Part shown: piece after piece, positions 8,102 to 17,311 of the stretch
Numbering within the stretch: position 1 is the stretch's first letter
How the letters are laid out: the number at the start of each line of letters is the position of its first letter
From: Deltaproteobacteria bacterium
GTDB taxonomy: Bacteria; Myxococcota_A; UBA796; GCA-2862545
Assembly: GCA_006226595.1 (NCBI GenBank)
Contig: SBGP01000116.1
Location: 1 to 64,000, forward strand
Length of the DNA: 64,000 nucleotides
Reading direction: 5' to 3'
The notes under the pieces: generated by a model
Told to the model about the DNA's origin: nothing
The model's input: the letters and a program-made list of their open reading frames with translations, nothing else
Databases searched by the model: none
Position numbers and translations under genes: made by a program

Positions 8102-11047
8102 CTACTCGCGGTCGCCGTAGATCGGGATGACCGTGGTCACGCAGTCCGGCGGAATCGCGCACGACCCCAGCACCCCGCAGTAGATGCCCGTGCCTCGCGC
8201 GAAGGTGATGCGGACCGCTCCCTCGAAGTGGTCGGCGCTGGTGAACGTCACGTACGTGCTCGCGGTTCCGCTGGTCTCGACGAGGTTGTAGTACTCGAAG
8301 AACCCGACGCCCAGCTGAGGCGCGATGCTCGAGTTCGCCGAGAAGTCCACCGTCGAGCTGCTGGCGAACGCGCCCTGGAGTCCAGGCGCTCCGCCGCCGC
8401 AGTTGCCGGGCTCGCAGCCGTTGATGTTCATCACGTCCGAGTTGTTCTGGTCGAGCGCCCACAGGCTGATCAGCGGGTCGGCGTGGTCGATGAGCATACG
8501 GCCGAAGTCCCAGGTGACGCCGCCGTCGGCGCAGGTGAAGTCGACGGTCGTGCCGTCGCTCGCGTCGCGAACCTGCCAGTAGCCGCTGTAGTCCGGCCCA
8601 CAGCTGTCGTCGCCGCCGACGCAGTCGTTGTCGAAGCCATCGCCGCACACCTCGGTGCCGCCGGGTGACTCCTGGGACTCGTTGTCGTCACAGTCGCCGC
8701 CGACGGTCGCGTCCCAGTCGCCGATCGGGCCGCACTGCTGCACGGGCCCGGCGCCGCCGTAGCCGTCGCCGTCCACGTCCTCGTAGTAGTCGCTCGTCGC
8801 GAGACCCTCGTCGGTGGCCGCGTCGCAGTCGTCGTTGATCTGATTGCAGGTCTCGGGCGCGCCCGGGTACACCGTCGCGCCGGTCCCCACGGTGTCGTCG
8901 CAGTCCGTGGAGTCGTCGACGTACCCACTCGGCTGGGTGCACGCCTCGCGGCTGTTGCCCAGATCGCCGAAGCTGTCGGTATCGGCGTCGCGGTACCAGG
9001 TCAGCGGCGGGTCGTCCTCGTCGGTCTGCGCGTCACAGTCGTTGTTGATCGTGTCGCAGTCGTCGACCTGGTTCGGGTGGATGCTCGCGTCGCTGTCGTT
9101 GCAGTCGCCGGCCTCGGTGGCCCACTTCGCGGGCGGGTTCGGCTCGGTGCATGCGGCCGTCGCGGGCGTCACACCGTAGCCGTCCTCGTCGTTGTCGTAG
9201 AAGTAGTCGGTGAGCGCGAAGCCCTCGTCGACGCCGTTGTTGCAGTCGTCGTTGATGCCGTTGCAGACCTCGGTCACGCCGGGGTTGATGTTCGCGGCGC
9301 CGTCGTCGCAGTCGCCCGCGCGGTCCACGTAGTCCGCCGGCTGCGTGCACTGCACCAACGTCTGGTTGGCGGTGCCGTAGGTGTCGGTGTCGCCGTCGTA
9401 GAACCAGGTCGCCGGCGGGTCGTCCTCGTCGACGGACGCGTCGCAGTCGTTGTTCACGCCGTTGCAGTCATCCACCGCGAAGGGGTGGACCGTGTCGTCG
9501 CCGTCGTTGCAGTCCCGGTTGTCCGCCACGTACCGGTTCGGCTGCGTGCACGCCTGCTGGCTCGTGTTCGGGTCGCCGTAGTTGTCGCGGTCGCTGTCCG
9601 CGTACCACGTCGCCGGCGGATCGTCCTCGTCGACCTGCCCGTCGCAGTCGTTGTTCACGCCATTGCAGTCGTCAGTCTGGTTCGGGTAGATGGTGTTGTC
9701 GTTGTCGTTGCAGTCACCCGCCCGATCCACGTGGTTCGCGAGCGTCGTGTCGCAGGTGGTCTGGCTGTTCGAGGGGTCCCCGTAGGTGTCGGTGTCGCCG
9801 TCGTAGTACCAGACCGTGGTCGGCAGGCCCTCGTCGACGCCGTTGTTGCAGTCGTCGTTGATGCCGTTGCAGACCTCGGAGGCATCCGGGTTTACGGCGC
9901 TGTTGCCGTCGTCGCAGTCGCCGGGCGTGGCGACGTGCTGAGGCGGTGCGACGCAGGCGTTGACGGCCGTGCCCGCGCCCCAGTCGTCGCCGTCGGCGTC
10001 GAGGTAGAACAGCTGCGTCGACAGGCCATCGTCGACGCCGTTGAGGCAGTCATTGTCGATGCCGTCGCAAATCTCGGTGTTGCCCGGATAGGCCGCACCC
10101 TCGTCGTCGTCGCAGTCCCCGCCGCGGTCGATCTTGCCGGCGGGGCGGTCACAGGCGGCCTCGGCGGTGGCGGGGTCGCCGTAGCCGTCGACATCGAGGT
10201 CCGCGTACCACACGGTCGCGTCGGTCGCGTTGTCGTCGGGGGTGCCGTTGCAGTCGTTGTCCTTGTCGTCGCAGATCTCGTCGGCTCCGCCGTAGATCGT
10301 GTCGTCGCCGTCATTGCAGTCGGTGCCGCCGAACTCGATGGCCCGGTCACCATCGGCGTCGCCATCGGGGTTCACCAGGTGGAACGTGCGCGTGCGCGTC
10401 GCCGAGTCCCCGGCATCGTCGGTGACCGTGAGGCTCACGGTGTAGGCGCCGTCCGCGAGCCCGCTCGCCGTGAACGTGGCGAAGCCGGTGGAGTCGGGGG
10501 TGGCGGGGGCCGCGGACAGGTCCGCCAGGCCGCTCCACGCCAGCTGAAGGTCCTGGTTCGGCTGGTCGGGGTCCGTGACCGTGACCTCTATGACCACGTT
10601 GCTACCCGAGGCGAAGCGCTGCTCCGCGGTCGGTGCGTCGATGGTGATCGCGGGCGGCGTGTTGTCGACGTAGGTGATCGCCACTGGCGTGGTGGTCGTC
10701 GCGCCGAGCGGGTCGGTCGCCGTGATCGAGATCGACTCCGCGCCGACGCTCGCCGGGAAGCTGAACGTCCACAGGCCGCCGCCGGGAACCTCGACCGGAT
10801 CGCCGTCCTGGGTGGCCTCGGGGATGTTCGTCGTCAGCGTGACCACGTCCCAGTCCTGGTCCGGGTCCGGATCGTCGGCGGTCGCCTCGATGATCACCGT
10901 GTCGTTCGGGTAGTACGGTGCGCCCACCGCCACCGCGCTGAGCACGGGCGGCTCGTTGTCCGCCTCGGTGACGCTGATGTCGCCGTTGCAGGCGAAGAGC
11001 GCGAGCGAGGGGATCAGGCCCAGGGTCGAGGGCCGGGCGAAGCGCAT
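8102..11047 (-). CDS. MopE-like lipoprotein with nine metal-binding repeats
   Basis: 981 residues. It starts at 11047 after a GGAGG site 4 nt upstream, with a lipobox (LALFAC) giving Cys at about residue 20. Residues 30-230 contain two Ig/cadherin-like segments with DNTPP-type linkers. Then come nine copies of the putative metal-binding motif (PF11617-like): DC-(N/D)-D ... P ... E-(I/V)-C-N-x-(I/V)-(N/D)-N/D-DC ... D-(D/E), spaced about 65 residues apart and separated by DxDxDxYG stretches that look like Ca2+-binding loops. A unique C-terminal domain of about 150 residues has several Cys. Probably a surface-exposed, Ca- or Cu-binding lipoprotein. MopE of Methylococcus is the name-giving relative; the copper role is not shown here. 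Confidence 0.82.
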   Translation of the reverse strand: MRFARPSTLGLIPSLALFACNGDISVTEADNEPPVLSAVAVGAPYYPNDTVIIEATADDPDPDQDWDVVTLTTNIPEATQDGDPVEVPGGGLWTFSFPASVGAESISITATDPLGATTTTPVAITYVDNTPPAITIDAPTAEQRFASGSNVVIEVTVTDPDQPNQDLQLAWSGLADLSAAPATPDSTGFATFTASGLADGAYTVSLTVTDDAGDSATRTRTFHLVNPDGDADGDRAIEFGGTDCNDGDDTIYGGADEICDDKDNDCNGTPDDNATDATVWYADLDVDGYGDPATAEAACDRPAGKIDRGGDCDDDEGAAYPGNTEICDGIDNDCLNGVDDGLSTQLFYLDADGDDWGAGTAVNACVAPPQHVATPGDCDDGNSAVNPDASEVCNGINDDCNNGVDEGLPTTVWYYDGDTDTYGDPSNSQTTCDTTLANHVDRAGDCNDNDNTIYPNQTDDCNGVNNDCDGQVDEDDPPATWYADSDRDNYGDPNTSQQACTQPNRYVADNRDCNDGDDTVHPFAVDDCNGVNNDCDASVDEDDPPATWFYDGDTDTYGTANQTLVQCTQPADYVDRAGDCDDGAANINPGVTEVCNGINDDCNNGVDEGFALTDYFYDNDEDGYGVTPATAACTEPNPPAKWATEAGDCNDSDASIHPNQVDDCDTINNDCDAQTDEDDPPLTWYRDADTDSFGDLGNSREACTQPSGYVDDSTDCDDTVGTGATVYPGAPETCNQINDDCDAATDEGLATSDYYEDVDGDGYGGAGPVQQCGPIGDWDATVGGDCDDNESQESPGGTEVCGDGFDNDCVGGDDSCGPDYSGYWQVRDASDGTTVDFTCADGGVTWDFGRMLIDHADPLISLWALDQNNSDVMNINGCEPGNCGGGAPGLQGAFASSSTVDFSANSSIAPQLGVGFFEYYNLVETSGTASTYVTFTSADHFEGAVRITFARGTGIYCGVLGSCAIPPDCVTTVIPIYGDRE

Positions 11048-11116
11048 GCTGCCTCCACAGAGGTCAAGCATACGTGAACGCCCGGGCGCTCGGCGAAAAA
11101 ATGCCTCCGCAGGGTA

Positions 11117-11539
11117 TCAGCGCTGGACGACCCACTCCACGGTCTGCGGAGGCCCGCACAGGCTCTCGAAGCAGGCCTGGTAGGTCAGCGTGCCCTCGAG
11201 CTGGGACGCCGCACTCCTCGCCTTGACCTCGATCACGTGTTCGCCGTGGAGCACGCGCTGAACGCCGCTGTCCGTGTGCTTCTTGTCGCCAGCGGGGAGC
11301 TTTGCCTTGCCTCCGGCCACCTCCATCGACAGGGGAACGGCCATGCGCTCCTTCGCGCCGTACACGGTGAAGCCGTCGGCGACGTCGAGGTGGAGGAGCG
11401 CGCCGGTGGCGTTGCCTTCGGGACGAAGTCCGACCGCCGTCGCGAAGTCTGGTGCCTGCGCCCCTTCGGCGGGCTCCGGCGACGCGGTGTCCGGGGGAGC
11501 GGGTTCCTGGGCCAGGGCGACCGCCAGCCACCAGATCAT
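11117..11539 (-). CDS. Periplasmic DsbD-alpha-like protein
   Basis: 140 residues with a very short signal peptide (MIWWLAVALAQ). The C-terminal segment TLTYQACFESLCGPPQTVEW resembles the N-terminal (alpha) domain of DsbD, where two Cys close to a PP turn carry out thiol-disulfide exchange (C-x4-C here, C-x5-C in E. coli). The transmembrane and thioredoxin parts of DsbD are missing, so this is a stand-alone domain that may receive electrons from a partner encoded elsewhere. It overlaps the upstream gene by 4 nt (ATGA) and is probably co-translated with it. The much longer frame that contains it is an artefact of GC-rich sequence. Confidence 0.65.
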   Translation of the reverse strand: MIWWLAVALAQEPAPPDTASPEPAEGAQAPDFATAVGLRPEGNATGALLHLDVADGFTVYGAKERMAVPLSMEVAGGKAKLPAGDKKHTDSGVQRVLHGEHVIEVKARSAASQLEGTLTYQACFESLCGPPQTVEWVVQR

Positions 11540-11931
11540 GCCTTCTCCACCACCAGCTCGGGCTTTCCGAGAGCCTCGACTGCGATGTTGAACACCTGCC
11601 GGTCGTCCTCGAGTCCGCCGATGCTCGTCAGGTCGCCTTCGCCGTCGTCCTCGAGCACGAAGTAGCGGACCGCGATCTGAGCCAGGCGCAGCTCGGTCTC
11701 TGGCTGGTTCGCATCGAGACCGGTGAGCAGGGCGAGGCTTCCCTGGACCAGGGCCTCGGCGAGCTCGATGTTCACGTGGGGCTGCGTGGCCGCCACGTCG
11801 AGGATGTGCCGCCGGTAGTCGACCACCTCGGCGATGAGCGCCGGCAGCGCCATCATCGGTTCGTCGCACAGGTCGAGGAGGGCGGTGCGCGTGGTCTCGT
11901 CGAGCCCATCGAAGGCGGGGTGCAGGAGCAT
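11536..11931 (-). CDS. Conserved-looking hypothetical protein, all-helical
   Basis: 131 residues, soluble, with no signal peptide. It is rich in Leu/Ala/Glu and probably all alpha-helical, with an acidic loop (LEDDGEGDL) near residue 97. I do not recognise the family. It is first in a two-gene leftward operon with the DsbD-alpha-like gene (ATGA overlap) and divergent from the LOG-family gene, with about 80 bp between the two starts. Confidence 0.6.
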   Translation of the reverse strand: MLLHPAFDGLDETTRTALLDLCDEPMMALPALIAEVVDYRRHILDVAATQPHVNIELAEALVQGSLALLTGLDANQPETELRLAQIAVRYFVLEDDGEGDLTSIGGLEDDRQVFNIAVEALGKPELVVEKA

Positions 11932-12010
11932 CGGAGCCTCGGGAGAGCATCGAGCCTACACCCCGCGGCTTCTCCCGGGAATCGCCACCCGGAGCCCGGA
12001 GCGTGGTGAT

Positions 12011-12607
12011 ATGCGGTCCACCATGCGCAACTTCCGCCGACTTGCTGTCTACTGTGGTTCCAGCGTGGGGCAGCGCGTCGCCTATCGCGACGCCGCCGAG
12101 GCCCTCGGTCGCACCCTCGCCGAGCGCGACATCACTCTCGTGTTCGGGGCGGGACGCGTCGGCTTGATGGGTGCGATTGCCGATGCCGTGCTCGACGCGG
12201 GCGGCGAGGCCTACGGGGTGATCCCCGAGAAGCTCATGGACCTCGAGCTCGCCCACCCGAACCTCACCGAGCTCTACGTCGTTCAGGGCATGCACCCGCG
12301 CAAGCTGCTCATGGGCCAGCTCGCGGATGGCTTCATCGCGATGCCCGGTGGCTACGGCACGTTCGAGGAGCTGTTCGAGGTCATCACCTGGACCCAGCTC
12401 AACTACCACCTCAAGCCCGTGGGCCTGCTCAACGTCGATGGCTACTACGACAAGCTCATCGACTTCCTCGACCACGCGCGGGACGAGGGCTTCGTGCGCG
12501 GCATCCACCGCGACATGCTCGTCGCTGACGCCGATCCCGCCGCGCTGATCGACAAGCTGGCCGCGGTCCACGTGCCGGAGCTCGGCCAGTGGATCGACCA
12601 GGTCTGA
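12011..12607 (+). CDS. LOG-family nucleoside-5'-monophosphate phosphoribohydrolase
   Basis: 198 residues of the TIGR00730/'lysine decarboxylase-like' Rossmann family. These enzymes cleave cytokinin riboside or purine 5'-monophosphates to base and ribose 5-phosphate. The signature PGGYGTFEELFEV (about residue 115) carries the catalytic Glu. GAGRVGLMGAIADA binds the phosphate, and HPRK supplies the conserved Arg. The start at 12011 is preceded by a weak GGTG site; the alternative ATG at 12023 would drop four residues. It precedes a kinase operon by 19 nt and may be co-transcribed. Confidence 0.88.
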   Translation: MRSTMRNFRRLAVYCGSSVGQRVAYRDAAEALGRTLAERDITLVFGAGRVGLMGAIADAVLDAGGEAYGVIPEKLMDLELAHPNLTELYVVQGMHPRKLLMGQLADGFIAMPGGYGTFEELFEVITWTQLNYHLKPVGLLNVDGYYDKLIDFLDHARDEGFVRGIHRDMLVADADPAALIDKLAAVHVPELGQWIDQV

Positions 12608-12626
12608 TGCTCGCTGGAGTCCACTG

Positions 12627-14690
12627 ATGGCGCTCACCGAGGGCAGTGTGCTCGGCGAGCGCTTCGAGGTGCGAGGCGTGCTCGGTCGGGGCGGCATGGC
12701 CACGGTGTATCTGGCCCATGACCGCGTTCGGAACCAGCGCATCGCGCTCAAGGTCCTCCATCCACACCTCGCGGACGACCCGGGCAGCGCCCGGCGACTC
12801 AAGCGCGAGATCCAGGCCGCGAACCTCGTTCGCCACGAGGCGGCGCTCGTCGCCCACGAGCTCCACGAGCTCGACGGCGTGCAGGTGCTCACCCTCCCGT
12901 TCTTTCCGGGAGAGACCCTCGCCGAGCACGTGGCGGCGGGCTCCACGCTGTCCGAGCCCGAGCTGCGGGCGCTCGCGACGCGGGTCGGCGAGGTGCTCGC
13001 CCAGGCCCATCGCGTCGGCGTGCTCCATCGCGATGTGACGCCGAACAACGTGATGATCGACAGTACCGGGCGCTCGGTGCTCACCGACTTCGGACTCGCG
13101 CGGGTCGGGGAGGGGGGTACGAAGAGCACCACCGCCCTCGGGACCGTGGGCTACGCCGCGCCCGAGGTGTACGCCGGCGACCGCGGTGACCCGCGCTCGG
13201 ATCTGTACAGCCTGGGCGCGGTCCTGTACTTCGCGGCCACCGGCAAGGAGCCCTTTGCCTCGCCGACTGCGATGGGGGCGCTCCAGAAGCAGATGTCCGG
13301 CGAGATCACGCCGCTCTCCGAGCTGCGCCCTGATCTCTCCGAGGACTTCGTGCGCACCGTCGAGGCGCTGCTGCATCCCGACCCGAACCTGCGGCCCCAG
13401 GGCGCCTCGGACGTCGTCGGCGCGGTGTCGCGGCACCGGGCTCCGGAGCGCTCGACGGGTCCCTTGCCCCGCGCCCCCGAGGCCACGTCCGCGAAGGGAA
13501 GTCCGGGGACCGCCCTACAGCGCGCACTTCCGTCCGGTCACTGGGCGGTGGTCGTCAAGGACGGCGACAACGAGGCCCGTCGCAAGGTCGTGCGCGTCGA
13601 GATCGGGCGCGACGGCAAAACCGTCGAGTCCATGGCGTTCCGCTCGCTGCTCACCCTGTGGGACGGACTCAAGGAGGTTCTCGGGGTGTCCGACGTACCG
13701 GTGGAGCAGCAGCTCGCCGCGGCCGTGGCGCGCGTCGCGTCACTTCCTCCGGAGGCCCTGGACCTGCCGAACGCGATGTACGAGAGCGAGTTCCGCCTGG
13801 TCGACGGCGTGAGCGAGGCCACCGCGAAGCGCCTCGCCAAGGAGGCGAAGGCCCTCGGCTTTCGCGCGCGGGCCCGCGAAGCGCGTCCAGCGCTCACCGG
13901 GTGGGCGGCGGAGGCCGCGAAGATGCGCAACCCGCTCATCGCGATGGTCTGGGGCTTGTACATCGCGGCGTCGGTGGCGGGCTTTGCGGGCGGTGAGGTG
14001 TTGGGAGCGGCCATCGTCACCACGCTCCTGCTCGCCTTCCTCCATGATCAGGGCGATCCGGCGTGGCGGGCACTGCCGCTCGCGTACGGCGACGACCTCA
14101 ACGAGCACGCGGCGGAGGGCTACGAGCACGTGGTCACCGCCGAGGACCACGAGCTCACCCGGGGCGAGGAACTCACCCGTCGCGCGGAGGTGCGCCTCGA
14201 GGCGCTGTCGGTGGCCATCGACCGTGCCGAGCACCTGCCGGATCCGGCGGTTCGCGACCTTCGGCACCTGGTGATCTCGCTCGCGGAGCAGGCGCGCGTG
14301 CTTGGGGCCGAGGTCGATCGGCTCGAGGCCGAGCTCGCGGACCACGCCGAGCCCACCCAGGAGGCGGGCTGGCTTGCCTCGCGGCTTCAGCGCCTGCGCA
14401 CGCTCCAGGCCGAGGGCGAGTCCGTGGACCCTTCCGAGATCGCCCGGCTGGAGCAGGCCCTCGCCGCCGATGCCGAGGCGTTCGAGGCGCGCGGTCGGGT
14501 CGAGTCGGCCCTCACCGCGGCGGTCGCCCAGCTGCTGGAGATCGCCGCGATCGCGAGTCGCACCCGCCTCGACCTCGCCGCACGCATCGACGATGCCCGC
14601 GCTCCCGAGCTCGTGGCCTCCCTCAAGCGCGATGCGGAGGCGCTCGATCGGGCGCGGCGCGAGGTCCAGCGCGGCAGGGTGGTGCAGTGA
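12627..14690 (+). CDS. Ser/Thr protein kinase with membrane hairpin and coiled coil
   Basis: 687 residues. The N-terminal kinase domain (about 1-280) has the Gly-loop GRGGMA, ALK, HRDVTPNN, DFGLA and APE. The catalytic loop has Thr in place of the Lys of HRDLKPxN, a substitution seen in other myxobacterial-type kinases (HRDVSP/HRDVTP); activity is likely but unproven. A linker and a small domain follow, then two hydrophobic segments (about 433-472) and a long Glu/Ala/Arg-rich coiled coil to the end. The GTG of the next gene overlaps its stop (GTGA), so it is translationally coupled to two lipoproteins, suggesting an envelope-associated role. Confidence 0.87.
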   Translation: MALTEGSVLGERFEVRGVLGRGGMATVYLAHDRVRNQRIALKVLHPHLADDPGSARRLKREIQAANLVRHEAALVAHELHELDGVQVLTLPFFPGETLAEHVAAGSTLSEPELRALATRVGEVLAQAHRVGVLHRDVTPNNVMIDSTGRSVLTDFGLARVGEGGTKSTTALGTVGYAAPEVYAGDRGDPRSDLYSLGAVLYFAATGKEPFASPTAMGALQKQMSGEITPLSELRPDLSEDFVRTVEALLHPDPNLRPQGASDVVGAVSRHRAPERSTGPLPRAPEATSAKGSPGTALQRALPSGHWAVVVKDGDNEARRKVVRVEIGRDGKTVESMAFRSLLTLWDGLKEVLGVSDVPVEQQLAAAVARVASLPPEALDLPNAMYESEFRLVDGVSEATAKRLAKEAKALGFRARAREARPALTGWAAEAAKMRNPLIAMVWGLYIAASVAGFAGGEVLGAAIVTTLLLAFLHDQGDPAWRALPLAYGDDLNEHAAEGYEHVVTAEDHELTRGEELTRRAEVRLEALSVAIDRAEHLPDPAVRDLRHLVISLAEQARVLGAEVDRLEAELADHAEPTQEAGWLASRLQRLRTLQAEGESVDPSEIARLEQALAADAEAFEARGRVESALTAAVAQLLEIAAIASRTRLDLAARIDDARAPELVASLKRDAEALDRARREVQRGRVVQ

Positions 14691-15484
14691 GGCTGTGGTG
14701 GCTGCTACTCGCGTGCACCCCGGTGAACCGCCAGCTCGATCCGGGACCGCTGGCTGTCGCCTCGACGCAGACCGAGGCCGGGGTGAGTGCGGAGGGCCGT
14801 GGTTGGCTGCTTCGCGCCCGCGTGGCCGAGGAGCGCGGCGACCTCGAGGAGGCCGAGCGCGCGTGGGGCTGGGTGCTGCGCCTCGAGCCGAAATTCGCCG
14901 CAAGCTGGGTGGCGTGGGGGCGCTTCCTGGAGCGGCAGCGCCGCGACCAGGAGGCTTCCGAGGCCTACGAAGAGGCGCTCGTCCGGGACCCGAGCTGGTC
15001 GCCGGCCCACCTGCACCTCGGCGACCTGCTGGTGCGCGCGGGCCACCTGAAGGAGGCCTCCAGGCACCTCGAGAAGGCCCTCGAGGGCGGCGAGCGCGAG
15101 GCCTACGAGGTCCTTGGTCGACTGTACGTGCGGTTGGACGATGCCGAGGCGCTGTCCTCCCTGGTCGATCGCTGGCTCACCGAGCCCGAGGCGAGCGTCG
15201 AGGAGCGCATGCGCCGGGCCAGTGCCGCCCTCGACGCCGGGCGCCCCGAGGCGGCCGTCGACGACCTGGTGGTGGTAGTGGAGGAGCGCGATGACCCGCT
15301 TGTCGCCGAGCTCCTCGTCGAGGCAGCCCTCCGGAGCTGCCGCCAGTCTCACGTCGCCACCGAGGCCGCGCGACTCGGTCTCGATCGTGACCCTGCCTAT
15401 GCGAGCGCCATGGCGCGCCTGGCCGCGTCGGTGGCGAGCCCGGAGCCGCCGTGCGATGCTGGCTCCTCCCCGGAGCCTCGGTGA
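14687..15484 (+). CDS. TPR lipoprotein
   Basis: 265 residues from a GTG start inside the kinase stop (GTGA). A very short signal sequence ends in the lipobox LLLAC (Cys10). From residue 35 on there are at least three to four tetratricopeptide-like helix pairs (for example FAASWVAWGRFLERQ and WSPAHLHLGDLLVRAGHLKEA), which normally mediate protein-protein contacts. It ends with a Cys-containing tail. Both neighbours are translationally coupled: kinase upstream, DUF4292-like lipoprotein downstream (another GTGA overlap). The long frame running in from 14063 is a shadow of the kinase. Confidence 0.78.
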   Translation: MRLWWLLLACTPVNRQLDPGPLAVASTQTEAGVSAEGRGWLLRARVAEERGDLEEAERAWGWVLRLEPKFAASWVAWGRFLERQRRDQEASEAYEEALVRDPSWSPAHLHLGDLLVRAGHLKEASRHLEKALEGGEREAYEVLGRLYVRLDDAEALSSLVDRWLTEPEASVEERMRRASAALDAGRPEAAVDDLVVVVEERDDPLVAELLVEAALRSCRQSHVATEAARLGLDRDPAYASAMARLAASVASPEPPCDAGSSPEPR

Positions 15485-16287
15485 AGCACCTCCTCCGCAC
15501 CAGCTTGTTCCTGCTGCTCGTGTCCTGCGGACCCAAGAACCGTCCCACGCCCATCTCGTCGGACATCGCGACGACCCTCGAGATGGCTCGCAGCCGCCCC
15601 ACACCGGAGCGCGCCACCGTGCGCGTGACCGTGAAGGTGAAGAGCGACCCGCTTGGCGTTGCCGGCAGCACGGGCGGCGGACTCGTCGTCGATCGCCCGG
15701 GCCGCCTGTTCCTCGAGGTCTTCGGGCCGCTGGGCTCGTCGCTGGTCAAGGTGGCGAGTGACGGCACCGGCTTGTCCGTGCTGCTGCCTAAGGATGAGCG
15801 TCAGCTGCTCGCACCCTCCGCCGAGGAGGCGCTGCGCGAGATCAGCGGCGGCGCCATCGGACTCGATGACCTCGCCGGTCTGCTGGTCGGCGACCTGCCG
15901 TTCGACGCCGCCGAGCTCAAGGCCACGCACGTGCTCGAGGACGGCCGGCACCAGGCCGAGCTCGTCGCGCCGGGCGGCATCCAGGTCGTGGCGGACCTCG
16001 AGCCCGCCATCGGCACCCCGATCCACGTGGTCGCCCGCGATCAGGACGGCGTGACCATGGTCGAAGCGAACTTCGGGCCCTTCGAGGCGGACGAGAGCGG
16101 CATGCTCTGGCCGACCGAGGTCGAGGTGCTGCTCCCCGCCGTCGAGCTCACGTCCTCGCTTCGCTACAAGACGTGGAAGCCTGTCGACGAGGCGCCGCCG
16201 GTGTTCGATCTGACGGCGCCCGAGGGCTTCACCACCGAGGACCTCGAAGAGGCCCTGCGGGGTCTGGCTCCGCCACCGGCGGAGTAG
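15481..16287 (+). CDS. Lipoprotein, DUF4292/LolA-LolB-like fold
   Basis: 268 residues from a GTG start coupled to the TPR gene. The signal peptide ends in LLLVSC, so the mature protein is lipidated. The pattern of beta-strands (VRVTVKVKSD, GRLFLEVFGP, GTGLSVLLP, RHQAELV) resembles the half-barrel of LolA/LolB and DUF4292 lipoproteins that handle lipids or lipoproteins at the outer membrane. Family assignment is by fold resemblance only. It closes the kinase-TPR-lipoprotein operon and converges on the next gene 10 nt later. Confidence 0.6.
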   Translation: MKHLLRTSLFLLLVSCGPKNRPTPISSDIATTLEMARSRPTPERATVRVTVKVKSDPLGVAGSTGGGLVVDRPGRLFLEVFGPLGSSLVKVASDGTGLSVLLPKDERQLLAPSAEEALREISGGAIGLDDLAGLLVGDLPFDAAELKATHVLEDGRHQAELVAPGGIQVVADLEPAIGTPIHVVARDQDGVTMVEANFGPFEADESGMLWPTEVEVLLPAVELTSSLRYKTWKPVDEAPPVFDLTAPEGFTTEDLEEALRGLAPPPAE

Positions 16288-16296
16288 CGCGCCGGC

Positions 16297-16761
16297 CTAG
16301 GCCTGGAGCACGCCGGCTTCGGTGCCGAGCTCGGTCCAGCGAGCGAGGGCGCCGTTGAAGCGCTCGAGGTCCGCGTCGATGTCCACGAGCTTCGCGTCGA
16401 CGTCGGCGAGCGACTTCTTGATGGCGTCGGACTGCGCGTCGAAGTCTTCCTGGCTGATCGCTTCGATCATCAGGTTGAGCTCGAGCTCTTCGAGCTTGTT
16501 GCGCTGCTCGGTGGTGCCGCCGTTGATCTGCTCACGGTTGCTGTTGAGTTCCTCGACGGAAGACTCGACCTCGAAGAGCACGGTCATGATCTCGGTCACG
16601 ACGGCCATGCCCTTCTCGTTGTGGTCGTTGACCACCTTGGCGACCACTTCGGGGTTGAACTTGCCCTCGAGGGCCTTGGCCTTCTCGATCTTCTCGCGGT
16701 GGTTCGCAAACGCCTCGATCTGCGAGGAGAAGCGGTCGTAGAGGTCGTCGTACTGGCTCAT
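16297..16761 (-). CDS. Small coiled-coil protein
   Basis: 154 residues, no signal peptide, strongly charged and predicted helical throughout (runs of Glu/Lys/Asp with heptad-spaced Leu/Val/Ile, for example KKSLADVDAKLVDIDADLERF). Its sequence and composition differ from the GC-driven Arg/Ala proteins around it, which supports a real gene. A longer upstream frame is only the shadow of the divergent gene. Function unknown; structural or scaffold proteins have this look. Confidence 0.65.
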   Translation of the reverse strand: MSQYDDLYDRFSSQIEAFANHREKIEKAKALEGKFNPEVVAKVVNDHNEKGMAVVTEIMTVLFEVESSVEELNSNREQINGGTTEQRNKLEELELNLMIEAISQEDFDAQSDAIKKSLADVDAKLVDIDADLERFNGALARWTELGTEAGVLQA

Positions 16762-16873
16762 GCGCGGCTCCATGAGGTTGGTCGCGCATCCTACACCTCG
16801 GCTCTCCGAAACACACGCCCGGCGTCGGCAGCTTCGTGGATGACCGGCTAACAGGGCGTATCTCGGAGAGGAC

Positions 16874-17311
16874 ATGACGGTGGATGAGGCGCGTGATCGC
16901 GCCGAGTTGCTCGCGGACGACGGTTCCTTCGACGACGCGCTGGCGTTGCTCGCGGAGGCGCGCACGGGTGCGGGCCGTGCGGGCGCGTTGGCGCTCCGCA
17001 TCGACGAGGGGGCGGTGCTCGCGCGCGCGGGTCGCCTCGACGAGGCCCTGGCAGTGCTCGAGATCGCCGAGGCTTCGGCGGTGGGCCTGCCGTTGCTCGG
17101 CGCCGAGGCCCGGGTGATGCGCGGCAGCGTGCTCGGCGCCCTGGGGCGCTTCGACGAGGCCCTGCCGTTGCTGCGACGAGCGGTCAGCGAGCTCGAGAAG
17201 CTCGATGCGCCTGAGCTGCTCGCGGATGCGAAGGCCGAGCTGCGCTCGTTCGGCAACCTGACGAGCCCCAAGCACGCGGGGACCTGGGCGTCACTCCTCC
17301 GGCGGGACTGA
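16874..17311 (+). CDS. Short TPR-like repeat protein
   Basis: 145 residues preceded by a strong GGAGAGGAC site. Four helix pairs with the TPR spacing (D-x-A-L-A-L-L, DEALAVLEIAE, GRFDEALPLLRRAV) make up most of the protein. There is no signal or membrane segment, so it is cytoplasmic. It is divergent from the coiled-coil gene and its last 21 nt overlap the 3' end of the convergent cytochrome gene. Partner unknown. Confidence 0.68.
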   Translation: MTVDEARDRAELLADDGSFDDALALLAEARTGAGRAGALALRIDEGAVLARAGRLDEALAVLEIAEASAVGLPLLGAEARVMRGSVLGALGRFDEALPLLRRAVSELEKLDAPELLADAKAELRSFGNLTSPKHAGTWASLLRRD

